A stretch of DNA of 49,290 nt. Source: Bacillota bacterium. GTDB lineage: Bacteria > Bacillota > Limnochordia > Darwinibacteriales > Darwinibacteriaceae. The position numbers and the translations under genes are program-made. This document shows, piece after piece, positions 24,242 to 32,548 of this stretch (position 1 is the stretch's first letter; every line of letters begins with the position of its first letter). The notes beneath the pieces were generated by a model. It was not told the DNA's origin, made no database searches, and saw only the letters and a list, made by a program, of their open reading frames with translations. The stretch covers positions 1-49,290 of the forward strand of contig JAAYRO010000155.1 in the NCBI GenBank assembly GCA_012518735.1. The letters run 5' to 3'.

Positions 24242-25171
24242 TTGATACTAAGAGGAAACGCAGAATCTTTTGCAGCACCAAAAGAGAAATATCAGCTTAC
24301 TGATTCTATCGACCTAGGCCTGCGCACTGTACCGGTAGATAACATTGTTGGATCGGTCAACCGCTGGCGTGATTTTGATGCCCAGTTTCGGATTAAGAAC
24401 CGGTCTACAATTCATCGTTATCGCCGAATTAAACATGCCGTAGAGCGCGGAGAGATTATGCCCCCCGTAATTTTGTACAAAGTACGGGAAAAATACTATG
24501 TAGTAGATGGCAATCACCGTGTTTCAGTCGCAAAGGAAGTTGGTCAGAAATTCATTGATGCGGAAGTAATTGAATTTCTACCGCCTAGCGATAGTGAGCC
24601 CAATCTAATTTGGCGAGAGCGCTCAGCATTTGAGCGAAAAACTGGCCTTTCAGATATTGAGTTTACAGAGCTGGGCGCGTACGATAAACTCCTCATTCAA
24701 ATTGAGGACTTTCGTGAAGAGGAATCGGAAGCAATGGGATACCAAATGACCCTTGAGGAAGCCAGTGCCAGTTGGGAGCAGGAGATCTATAAGCCAGTCG
24801 TCAACCTTATCCGTAAACAAAGACTCCTAGACGATTTTCCCGGACGAACAGAAGCAGATCTCTTCTTGTACGCATCGTATCACAAGGTAGCCAAGAGCAG
24901 GCTAACTCAACAGAACATCTCCTATCGGGAGGCACTAAAGGACTTCCGAGTAGAACAACCTTCTAAAACTCTCGGAGAGCTCATTAGGGAGACAATTACC
25001 AGTCTGTTTAGTATTCCTGATGAATATGACCACTGTCCACAAGGGCTGATTGTTGATGAAGACGGATTGGTAAGGGTTACACAGGGATGTCGAGGATGTG
25101 GACGCTGTCAGGAAAAATACCGGGATCAAGACGTAGTTATTAGTGATGAAGACCAGTTTCTTCATCACTAG
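24242..25171 (+). CDS. ParB-like domain protein with C-terminal cysteine cluster
   Basis: A 309-residue protein. Residues about 30-115 form a ParB/sulfiredoxin-like domain (VPVDNIVG, MPPVILYKVREKYYVVDGNHRVSVAKEVG), where such proteins bind nucleotide or DNA. A helical middle resembling DUF4032-type proteins follows. The end carries four cysteines, C265, C283, C286 and C289 (C-x17-C-x2-C-x2-C), suitable for zinc or an iron-sulfur cluster. A TTG directly after an in-frame stop is the only upstream start, with AGGAG 11 bases before. It is not a typical chromosome-partition ParB, and function is unknown. Confidence 0.75.
   Translation: MILRGNAESFAAPKEKYQLTDSIDLGLRTVPVDNIVGSVNRWRDFDAQFRIKNRSTIHRYRRIKHAVERGEIMPPVILYKVREKYYVVDGNHRVSVAKEVGQKFIDAEVIEFLPPSDSEPNLIWRERSAFERKTGLSDIEFTELGAYDKLLIQIEDFREEESEAMGYQMTLEEASASWEQEIYKPVVNLIRKQRLLDDFPGRTEADLFLYASYHKVAKSRLTQQNISYREALKDFRVEQPSKTLGELIRETITSLFSIPDEYDHCPQGLIVDEDGLVRVTQGCRGCGRCQEKYRDQDVVISDEDQFLHH
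25141..25170. repeat. Perfect 11-bp inverted repeat at the 3' end of the ParB-like gene
   Basis: TAGTGATGAAG (25141-25151) and CTTCATCACTA (25160-25170) pair around an 8-base loop and run into the stop codon. There is no T-run on either side, so it may be an mRNA-end protection structure. Confidence 0.55.
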
Positions 25172-25175
25172 ATGT

Positions 25176-25207
25176 AAAAAAGGGGCTGTTCCCATCGGGG
25201 ACAGCCC
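25176..25207 (-). terminator. Minus-strand terminator upstream of nth
   Basis: GGGCTGT-TCCC and GGGG-ACAGCCC form an 11-bp stem (one wobble). The T-tract (CTTTTTT) exists only on the minus strand. It would end leftward transcripts coming through nth from the penicillin-binding protein gene. Confidence 0.8.
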
Positions 25208-25239
25208 TCTAACCTTCCATATTTCTGAGGTGATATACT

Positions 25240-25866
25240 ATGCACACTATTCTCTCCCTGCTAGAAACCATGTATCCCAATGCCAAGACTGCTCTGAACC
25301 ATGAAACCCCATTTCAGCTTTTAGTCGCCACTATCTTATCGGCACAATCTACTGATGAGCAAGTGAACATGATTACCTCTGACCTGTTTAGAGTGTATCC
25401 AGACGCCTTCACCCTGGCGCAAGCATCAGAAGAATCTGTGGGAAAGCTCATCAAGAGCGTAGGATTATGGCGGACGAAAGCCCGTAATATTGTAGCCACA
25501 GCTGAGATACTGGTTAGGGAATACGATGGAAAAGTGCCTCAAACCCGGACCGAATTGGAAAAGCTCCCTGGAGTAGGACGAAAGACAGCTAATGTAGTAT
25601 TGGCTAACGCTTTTGGTGTTCCAGCTATTGCCGTGGACACCCATGTTTTTCGCGTTTCCAATCGTCTAGGGTTGGCTCAAGCAAAGAATCCACTGCAGAC
25701 AGAAAAACAGCTCATGAAAGTGATCCCCAAAGACCAGTGGATTAAGGCCCACCATTGGCTGATCTACCACGGACGGGCAATCTGCAGAGCTCGTAACCCC
25801 CAGTGCGAAATATGTCCTCTCAATCCCCATTGTCAATACTACCAAACTAGGCACCAATCGGATTAG
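25240..25866 (+). CDS. nth: Endonuclease III
   Basis: A DNA glycosylase/AP lyase that removes oxidised pyrimidines in base excision repair. The 208 residues have the helix-hairpin-helix LPGVGRKTANVV with the catalytic Lys, the catalytic Asp in VDTHVFRV, and the C-terminal [4Fe-4S] ligands C182, C189, C192 and C198 (C-x6-C-x2-C-x5-C). It is convergent with the PBP gene and shares its last 20 bases with it. Confidence 0.97.
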   Translation: MHTILSLLETMYPNAKTALNHETPFQLLVATILSAQSTDEQVNMITSDLFRVYPDAFTLAQASEESVGKLIKSVGLWRTKARNIVATAEILVREYDGKVPQTRTELEKLPGVGRKTANVVLANAFGVPAIAVDTHVFRVSNRLGLAQAKNPLQTEKQLMKVIPKDQWIKAHHWLIYHGRAICRARNPQCEICPLNPHCQYYQTRHQSD

Positions 25867-27775
25867 GAATTTCAGTTGTTGCTTCAAGATAGTCTAGGTC
25901 TGTGTAAATATAAATCAAAGTGCCATAATCTACCTCAGCAGCTGAAGCCGGAACCTGCCCAACGATTCTAGATCCTTGCCCCACTACCCCCACTCGAAAT
26001 CCTCCCTTTTCAAGTAAGGATTGGGCCTCTGTAAGACTCATTCCATTCACATCAGGGACTTTAACCTGACGAGTCTTTGAAGGTGAAGAGGTTCTTTTCT
26101 CCACCCCAAGATAAGGCAGAATCTGTGCAGCTAGACGACTGAACACAGGTGCAGCAATAATTCCTCCATAGAAAGCTCCCTGCGGTTCCCACAAGACCAG
26201 CAATCCAGCCATAGCAGGATCATCATATGGAGCAAACCCTGCAAAGGAAGTAACCGTTTTCGAATGGGAATAGCGCCCGAATTCTACCAGCTGGGCTGTG
26301 CCTGTTTTGCCTGCTACCAAGTATCCCTCTACATCTGCTCGCTTTCCCGATCCCCGTTCAATAGCGGAACGGAGTACATCTCGTACAACATCTGCTGTCT
26401 TTGTACTGATAACATGACGCTGTTCAGGAATATTTGGCCTAAATACGCCATCTTCTGTTATGAGTTCTTTTGCATAATGAGGAACGGAGTAGATACCGCG
26501 GTTAGCAATCGCACCAAAGGCAGCCAAGAGCTGTAGTGGAGTAACGGTTAAACCTTGACCAAAGCCCATATTGGCCCAAGTCACTAAGGGAATACTGTCT
26601 GATGGAGGACGTACAGTGCCTGGTGCTTCACCTGGAAAATCTACACCCATTTTGTAACCTAAGTTAAAGTCTGTTAATCCCTTATAGAAACGCTCTCCAC
26701 CTAAATCAATACCCAGCTTTGCGTAAAATGGATTACAGGAATTCTGCATTGTCTCCGTAAAGCTTTGAGAACCGTGTCCCCCCCGATTCCAGCACTTGAT
26801 GGTCCACCCAGATACCTTAATGTAACCAGGATCAAAGAAACCTGTGTTTAGAGTGGCCACACCTTCTTGTAGAGCTATGGCTGCAGTAACGGCTTTAAAC
26901 GTTGACCCTGGTTCATATGTATCAGTAACTGCGATATTTTTCCGATTCGCCACTGGATAGTTTTGAAAATCCTCTATATCGAAATTGGGGTAAACAGCAT
27001 TGGCCAGAATTTCACCAGTCATAGGATCACTAATTATAATCAAACCAAGTCGAGAACCTGTCTCCCTAGCGGCCCGCTCCACTTCCCGCTGGACGATCTG
27101 CTGGATAAAATAATCAATGGTGAGAACAATATCTCCTCCCTTGGCTCCAGGAACATATCCCCGTACCCCATTTTCTATTTCATGCCCTACTGCATCCCTC
27201 TCAAAAATCGTCTCGCCTCGTTTTCCCCGTAAGAAGTCGTCATAATACAGCTCAATCCCTTCTAACCCTTGGTTATCAATTCCTACAAAACCTAACACCT
27301 GTGGTGCTACCGAACCATAGGGATAGAATCGCTCAGAATTCTCAACCACACCAATACCTGGTAGATTAAGAGTGACAATTTGACGTGCTTCTTCATCTGC
27401 TGCCTTTTTCTTAAGCCATTCACTAGCTGAGCGTTTGGTTATCCGCTGCAGAACGAATTCATAGTCTAGATTGAGAATCTCTGAGACTTTCCGAGCAGTG
27501 GCTTCCTTGTCCTTCACTTGAGCTGGAACGGCGTACACTGCATTTGCACTTACACTAACAGCTAAGGGAATCCCATTACGATCAAAGATAGTTCCCCGCC
27601 GCCCTTCTACAGGAATGCGCTGAATTCTCTGTTCTAGTGCTTTCGACTGAAAAAAACTATTCTGCCACATCTGTAGATAGGCCAAGCGGAAAGAGAGTAA
27701 TGCGGCAGCAATAGTAATCACAAAGAGCATAACCATAATCCGTCTTTGGACAAATACATTCGACAGCTTCCCCAT
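25847..27775 (-). CDS. Class B penicillin-binding protein with PASTA domain (SpoVD/FtsI-like)
   Basis: A septal or sporulation-specific peptidoglycan transpeptidase, 642 residues. The order is: one N-terminal transmembrane anchor (about residues 12-34), a pedestal domain with RRGTIFDRNGIPLA, a transpeptidase domain with the active serine in PGSTFK, SCN and KTGTAQ, and one C-terminal PASTA domain (VPDVNGMSLTEAQSLLEKGGF). The single PASTA domain favours SpoVD over PBP2-type rod enzymes, but FtsI cannot be excluded. The ATG at 27775 is preferred over the track start, which overlaps dacF. It is eight bases after the DacF-like gene. Confidence 0.92.
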   Translation of the reverse strand: MGKLSNVFVQRRIMVMLFVITIAAALLSFRLAYLQMWQNSFFQSKALEQRIQRIPVEGRRGTIFDRNGIPLAVSVSANAVYAVPAQVKDKEATARKVSEILNLDYEFVLQRITKRSASEWLKKKAADEEARQIVTLNLPGIGVVENSERFYPYGSVAPQVLGFVGIDNQGLEGIELYYDDFLRGKRGETIFERDAVGHEIENGVRGYVPGAKGGDIVLTIDYFIQQIVQREVERAARETGSRLGLIIISDPMTGEILANAVYPNFDIEDFQNYPVANRKNIAVTDTYEPGSTFKAVTAAIALQEGVATLNTGFFDPGYIKVSGWTIKCWNRGGHGSQSFTETMQNSCNPFYAKLGIDLGGERFYKGLTDFNLGYKMGVDFPGEAPGTVRPPSDSIPLVTWANMGFGQGLTVTPLQLLAAFGAIANRGIYSVPHYAKELITEDGVFRPNIPEQRHVISTKTADVVRDVLRSAIERGSGKRADVEGYLVAGKTGTAQLVEFGRYSHSKTVTSFAGFAPYDDPAMAGLLVLWEPQGAFYGGIIAAPVFSRLAAQILPYLGVEKRTSSPSKTRQVKVPDVNGMSLTEAQSLLEKGGFRVGVVGQGSRIVGQVPASAAEVDYGTLIYIYTDLDYLEATTEIPNPIGA

Positions 27776-27783
27776 TCTACCAC

Positions 27784-28929
27784 CTACGAAATTCGCTGGA
27801 AAAAGCGAATAATTTGATTGATTAGCCGCCGCAGCCATGAGGATAATCCCGTTCCTTGTTGGGCGACCAAATTAAGACGGGCAAACTCTTGACGGTCTTT
27901 ATAGACGATTAATTCCCCAACAACATCCCCTTGTTCTACAGGGGCTCGAATACCCTGTCTCAACTCTACTTTTGTTGCAATATTCCGATCCGTATCATTG
28001 CGAATAAACAACGAGAAATCTCGTTCTAAAACCGCGTTAATCTGGTGCTGTACCCCATCAGGAACCACTACCGGTGTAATCACCTTGGTTTTAGGAATAA
28101 GTACTTCTAAATTGTCATACGCCCAAGCAATCAGCTTTTCACTTTCGTCATTACGAACCTCTCTGCTCCGTGCACCTAATACTACTGTAATGAGACGCCG
28201 CCCATTATAAACCCGTGAGGTAGTGAGAGTGTGACCTGCCGGTGTCGTAGCCCCAGTTTTGCCCCCTTCAACCCCTTCCATTTCTAGTAGGGGATGGGTA
28301 TTTGGAATAGTGCGGGCTTGTGATGGCAAATAGTATTCCTTTGTGGATATGATTTTAAGGAACAGGTCGTGTCTAAGTGCAAGCTGCATCAGTCTTGCTT
28401 GTTCATAAGCGGTTGAGTAGTTGCCACTAAAAATAGACAGCAAGCCAGTAGAATCGACATAATTTGTATTGGTCAATCCTAACTCCTTCGCACGCTGCGT
28501 CATAAGTTCAGAAAACCTCGCTTCTGAACCTCCAACATATTCTGCAATGGCTACCGCGGCATCATTGGCCGAAGCGAGTGCTGCAGCATAGAGCAATTCC
28601 TCCAGGGTAAATGTATCACCTGCTCGCAGCCGAATCTGAGTGCCTTCTCGGCTTGCTGCTCTGGCACTGGCTGTGATCTCATCACTGAGGGAGATTATCC
28701 CCTGTTCAACGAGTTCGATGGTGTACAGCAGTGTCATTACTTTAGTAATACTGGCAATCGACCGCTGTTGATGGGCATTTTTCTCCAGAATCACCTGACT
28801 GAAATCTGCATCATATACTACATATGCAATGGAGCTGATCTCGGGGATTGGAGTTGGCCCAGCGGCACAGACGCACCCACATAGTGTAATGTAAATCACG
28901 AGTACCTCGCAGAGTCTTGAGAATCTCAC
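27784..28929 (-). CDS. D-alanyl-D-alanine carboxypeptidase (DacF-like, S11)
   Basis: A low-molecular-weight PBP that trims the terminal D-Ala of peptidoglycan stems outside the membrane. The 381 residues have a signal peptide (1-23), the active serine in SIASITKV (S-x-x-K), S-x-N in ASANDAA and KTG in GGKTGATTPAG. A beta-rich C-terminal domain (PBP5_C type) and an amphipathic helix (SSWLRRLINQIIRFFQR) for membrane binding follow. The start is a GTG behind AGGAGGG. It precedes the PASTA PBP gene in one operon, as in sporulation or division clusters. Confidence 0.94.
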   Translation of the reverse strand: MRFSRLCEVLVIYITLCGCVCAAGPTPIPEISSIAYVVYDADFSQVILEKNAHQQRSIASITKVMTLLYTIELVEQGIISLSDEITASARAASREGTQIRLRAGDTFTLEELLYAAALASANDAAVAIAEYVGGSEARFSELMTQRAKELGLTNTNYVDSTGLLSIFSGNYSTAYEQARLMQLALRHDLFLKIISTKEYYLPSQARTIPNTHPLLEMEGVEGGKTGATTPAGHTLTTSRVYNGRRLITVVLGARSREVRNDESEKLIAWAYDNLEVLIPKTKVITPVVVPDGVQHQINAVLERDFSLFIRNDTDRNIATKVELRQGIRAPVEQGDVVGELIVYKDRQEFARLNLVAQQGTGLSSWLRRLINQIIRFFQRIS

Positions 28930-29026
28930 AGCTATCTTCCCTCCTATGATTCTTCTCTAGATAATACGTTCCAAATGACCTAATTAGTACATATACTAGG
29001 ATTGGTACGTTGAAAGGAGGAGCAAT

Positions 29027-30073
29027 GTGGGAACGAGACTGTTCTTCGAACACGAATCTGTATTTAACCATTATGCAGCTTCCCACCGACACGGAGATGT
29101 TCTCCAAACCACCCATTGGGGAAAGCTTAAAGGCACCACAGGATGGGATTATTATCCTTTAGCTGTTGAGGACAATGGCGCCATTCAAGCATCAGCCCTA
29201 ATCTTAGCAAGAAAACTCCCCCTACCAGGTCAAACCCTTTTTTATTCGCCACGAGGTCCACTTTTTTCCTCACTTGAAGCGTTAAGAAAACTGTTAAGCG
29301 CAGGTCGTGAACTTGGGCATGAAAAAAAAGCAATCCTCTGGAAGATGGACCCTCCCTTACCGGCAGGCGATTCCATCTGGCAGGATTGCTGTGTTGAACA
29401 TAAGCTGATCCCCATCGACACAGGATTGAATTTCGAAGGAGTCCAACCTCGATTTATCATGGACTTAGATATTAGTAAGCCGCTGGACACCCTCTTAGAG
29501 GAAATGAAAAGCAAAACTCGGTACAACATTCGCTATGCAGAACGAAAAGGGGTACAGATTGTCCGCTCCATCCGCAAGAGTGAGTTAGGCGTTTTCTATG
29601 CTCTACTCCAAGAAACGGCCCAAAGGGACAAGTTTACAATTCGACCTCTCACATACTTCGAATCATTGTGGGATCACTTAGTTGAAAACAAGTTAGCCCA
29701 GCTGTTTCTTGCCTATCACAACGACACCCCCTTAGCCGCCTCTATTGCCTTTCGGTTGGGAGACAAAACCTGGTACGTATATGGTGCCTCCAGTAACAGT
29801 AACCGCAATCTCCAGGCCAGCCACTTGATTCAATGGGAGATGATTAGGTGGGCAAAAGGGTTAGGATGTAAGGTATACGATTTCCGGGGTGTTTCTGGCG
29901 ATCTAAATCCAGATAATCCCCTCTACGGCCTGTACCGATTTAAGGAAGGATTTGGTGCTCAGCTCAGTGAATACGTAGGTGAATATGATCTTCCCCTTGA
30001 TACTCTGAGATATCCTCTTTGGAGAAAGGGCTTAGCCTTTCACAATTGGCTGCGGGCGAAACGGCGATCTTAG
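29027..30073 (+). CDS. FemAB-family peptidoglycan bridge / lipid II aminoacyltransferase
   Basis: A 348-residue protein of the FemABX type: double GNAT fold with TTHWGKLK at the start, LEEMKSKTRYNIRYAERKGV in the middle and YVYGASSNSNRNLQASHLIQWEMIRWA near the end. Known members add amino acids to lipid II stem peptides from aminoacyl-tRNA in the cytosol; the amino acid here is unknown. A GTG start follows AAAGGAGG by six bases. The alanine racemase gene follows after one base, supporting a cell-wall role. Confidence 0.9.
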   Translation: MGTRLFFEHESVFNHYAASHRHGDVLQTTHWGKLKGTTGWDYYPLAVEDNGAIQASALILARKLPLPGQTLFYSPRGPLFSSLEALRKLLSAGRELGHEKKAILWKMDPPLPAGDSIWQDCCVEHKLIPIDTGLNFEGVQPRFIMDLDISKPLDTLLEEMKSKTRYNIRYAERKGVQIVRSIRKSELGVFYALLQETAQRDKFTIRPLTYFESLWDHLVENKLAQLFLAYHNDTPLAASIAFRLGDKTWYVYGASSNSNRNLQASHLIQWEMIRWAKGLGCKVYDFRGVSGDLNPDNPLYGLYRFKEGFGAQLSEYVGEYDLPLDTLRYPLWRKGLAFHNWLRAKRRS

Positions 30074-30074
30074 T

Positions 30075-31256
30075 ATGAAATGGCCTTCTTGGATCCAAAT
30101 CGATCTCGACAGCATAGCCCACAACCTAGCCCAAATTAAACAGCATACCAAAGCAGAAATATGTCCCATTCTAAAAGGTGATGGTTACGGTCATGGGGCA
30201 CCTGTCCTCAGTGCTTTCCTCCAGACACAAGGTGTGAACATCATCGGTGTCAGTGATTTAGAAGAAGCCCTTGCCATCTTGGACGTTCATCCCATCACCA
30301 TTCTCCTCCTCACACCTCCCCTTGATTCCCAATTAGAAACAATTCTCCAATATAAAATCATATCTACCGTCACTTCAGAAAAGACCATTGTATCCCTAGG
30401 CGAATTAAGTACGAAACGTCGACAGTATGCTGCGGTTCACTTAAAGGTAGACACTGGACTGAACCGATTAGGCGCGTCCCTCTCAGAAGCTCTCCATCTT
30501 GCAGATCTTATCAAAAAATACCCCTACATGCGGCTGAAAGGAGTCTTCACTCATTTTGCAGCTGCATTTAAAGATCAAAGCTTAACAGAACGACAATTTC
30601 AAAAGTTCAAGGAGCTGCAGACCGCCTTTTACAAACAGGGCTGGTCCGATTTGGTTTGGCATGCTGCCAACAGCGCCGCCCTGGTTACAGCACCTGCCAC
30701 TCATCTTGATCTAGTCAGGATAGGGACACTTCTTTTCGGTCAATCGCCTGTTCCCCTTGATAGCTCTTGGGATTTAGAGAACACATGGAGTTTCCATACA
30801 CGTCTCATTCAGGTACGGCAGGTTCAGGCAGGAACAGGAGTTGGATACGGTCACTCCTATCACACAAAGGAACAGACAACTATCGGTGTCATTCCTGTAG
30901 GATATGGGGACGGACTCGATCTCGATCCAATTTCAACACCTGCTCGGCAGCTCCGCCATGCCATCGGTCGAATCTTAAGACGACACCAAGCAGCAGTGTA
31001 TGTTAATGGGACACCTGCCCCTATTATTGGAAGAATAGGTATGGGCCTAACTTCCATTGATCTGTCCCTTGTGCCAAATCCAACCGTCGGTCAAGAAGTC
31101 ATCGTACCCATGAGACGAGTTACCTGCAGTCGGCGTATACCAAAGGTATACATCCAGACCGATCGCATCGTTTGCATATGGTGGGAAAATAAAGCGTATG
31201 CTAAAGGACGTCGAATTCCCAGTCTAAGGGGGATCTTTCAATCTGCCCTACACTAG
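30075..31256 (+). CDS. alr: Alanine racemase
   Basis: A PLP enzyme that makes D-alanine for peptidoglycan, 393 residues. The PLP lysine is K34 in LKGDGYGHG, with Gly for the usual Ala of KADAYGHG, and the catalytic tyrosine is in GVGYGHSY. The C-terminal CMD-like element reads IGMGLTSID, with Gly for the usual Asp. These changes are mild, and the N-terminal barrel (NRLGAS, GVFTHFA) is typical. Another amino-acid substrate is possible but less likely. It is translationally coupled to the FemAB gene and overlaps the convergent hydrolase by nine bases. Confidence 0.92.
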   Translation: MKWPSWIQIDLDSIAHNLAQIKQHTKAEICPILKGDGYGHGAPVLSAFLQTQGVNIIGVSDLEEALAILDVHPITILLLTPPLDSQLETILQYKIISTVTSEKTIVSLGELSTKRRQYAAVHLKVDTGLNRLGASLSEALHLADLIKKYPYMRLKGVFTHFAAAFKDQSLTERQFQKFKELQTAFYKQGWSDLVWHAANSAALVTAPATHLDLVRIGTLLFGQSPVPLDSSWDLENTWSFHTRLIQVRQVQAGTGVGYGHSYHTKEQTTIGVIPVGYGDGLDLDPISTPARQLRHAIGRILRRHQAAVYVNGTPAPIIGRIGMGLTSIDLSLVPNPTVGQEVIVPMRRVTCSRRIPKVYIQTDRIVCIWWENKAYAKGRRIPSLRGIFQSALH

Positions 31257-32132
31257 ACTGCTTACAAGGATCTCTTCCTCATTGTGAGTTTGAGCCCGGC
31301 TTACATATCCAGACGTGCTGATAATGCTGGATTGGCCCTCAAACTCTAGCTCCCACATTCCCCCTACCAGCATGGGATTGATCGCGAGAGGAAACCGCTT
31401 TTGGCTGTAGACAGCCTTATAACTGCTGTTAAGCCAATCCTCCTTCTGCCATTCGTTCCATGGACCGTTATTTGCAGAAGGCTGAATAAGAATCTTTACA
31501 TCCAAATCCTGCAGCCGATTCCACACATCTTCTTTGAATGCATCTAAACAGATAGCAATACCTAAACGTCCAAAAGGGCTTTCTACAGCACTCAAGTAAT
31601 TGACTGGAGCTGGCGCTATATCTAATCCCTCAGGCCCCTCCATATCAACTAGGTGTACTTTGTGCTGACGATGAACGAGCTCTCCAAAGGGATTAAACAC
31701 AGGAGAGGAATTGTATACAGTGTTAGTCTGTCCCCAGCGAGTCATACCTGACCCGGCCACTATCCAAGCACCGAATTCCCGGGCCGCCTTACTGAAAGTG
31801 GACAGATAAATACGTTCGGCTTCTCCAGACTTTACTAAGGCAAGACTCCGAATCCACGATTGACGTCGAAAAAGCCGATAGCCACTAATAGACAGGAAAT
31901 GGGCCTTAATTATTTTAGATACAGCTTTAGAAAATGAACCGCTAGACCAGACTTCTGCCGACTCATTACATAATAAACAAAAAGTGCCAATGTGTTCAGG
32001 AAAAACAACAAGGAGCTGTCCTTTCCCCGCCTGCTGGCGGGTCCGCTTCATTAAATCGAAGATCTTGTCCTCGAAGGTCTCTTGAGTACGGTAATCATCT
32101 GCCGATAGTTTCATCTGAATACAAGCTATCAT
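31248..32132 (-). CDS. Carbon-nitrogen hydrolase (nitrilase superfamily)
   Basis: A 294-residue hydrolase or amidase of the nitrilase superfamily. The catalytic triad is visible: Glu in VVFPEHIG, Lys in HRQHKVHLVDMEG and Cys in LGIAICLDAFKED. The cysteine region departs from the usual CYD by reading CLD. The substrate is not clear. The track start is a TTG two codons upstream; the ATG at 32132 stands behind an almost ideal AGGAGGTGAT ribosome site. Confidence 0.9.
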   Translation of the reverse strand: MIACIQMKLSADDYRTQETFEDKIFDLMKRTRQQAGKGQLLVVFPEHIGTFCLLCNESAEVWSSGSFSKAVSKIIKAHFLSISGYRLFRRQSWIRSLALVKSGEAERIYLSTFSKAAREFGAWIVAGSGMTRWGQTNTVYNSSPVFNPFGELVHRQHKVHLVDMEGPEGLDIAPAPVNYLSAVESPFGRLGIAICLDAFKEDVWNRLQDLDVKILIQPSANNGPWNEWQKEDWLNSSYKAVYSQKRFPLAINPMLVGGMWELEFEGQSSIISTSGYVSRAQTHNEEEILVSSLV

Positions 32133-32193
32133 CGCCAATCACCTCCTATAGATCCTTCGCTTTCGAACTCCTTTTTCCTTGCCAAATAGAGAT

Positions 32194-32222
32194 TTGACAG
32201 ACACTAAGGCAATGGGTATTAT
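32194..32222 (+). promoter_or_regulatory. Promoter of the CsoR-like gene
   Basis: A perfect TTGACA, 17-base spacer and TATTAT, about 25 bases upstream of the start codon. No clear GC-rich CsoR operator overlaps it. Confidence 0.87.
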
Positions 32223-32246
32223 GAGAAACAAGAGGGGGCAATTGAG

Positions 32247-32519
32247 ATGAGTAGCAATAACAGTGATAAAGACAAATTACTGCAGCGATTGAAGCGAATT
32301 GAAGGTCAAATTCGGGGTATCCATCGGATGGTTTCGGAAGAACAATACTGTGTAGACATTCTAACTCAAGTCGCTGCCGCGAGAGCGGCCTTGGATCAAG
32401 TAGGCTTAGCTATTTTCGAGAACCATACTCGGGAATGTATTATGAAGGCGCTAAGCGAAGATGAGAGTGAAAAGGCCATCGGTCAACTGATGGAAGCCAT
32501 GAACCGCTTTCTTAAATAA
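32247..32519 (+). CDS. CsoR/FrmR-family metal- or thiol-sensing repressor
   Basis: A 90-residue all-helical repressor of the DUF156 family (RLKRIEGQIRGIHRMV). The copper ligands of CsoR are all present: C35 (QYCVDI), H60 (ENHTREC) and C64. This favours Cu(I) sensing over the persulfide-sensing CstR type. No copper ATPase or chaperone gene is adjacent, so its target lies elsewhere or is its own promoter. It ends at a terminator shared with the convergent peptidase. Confidence 0.9.
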   Translation: MSSNNSDKDKLLQRLKRIEGQIRGIHRMVSEEQYCVDILTQVAAARAALDQVGLAIFENHTRECIMKALSEDESEKAIGQLMEAMNRFLK

Positions 32520-32520
32520 C

Positions 32521-32548
32521 AAAAAGAGCAGAAACACTGCTCTTTTTT
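32521..32548. terminator. Bidirectional terminator between CsoR-like and M23 peptidase genes
   Basis: AAAAAGAGCAG and CTGCTCTTTTT pair over 11 bases around AAACA, with T-tracts on both strands. It overlaps the last bases of the peptidase gene. Confidence 0.92.
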
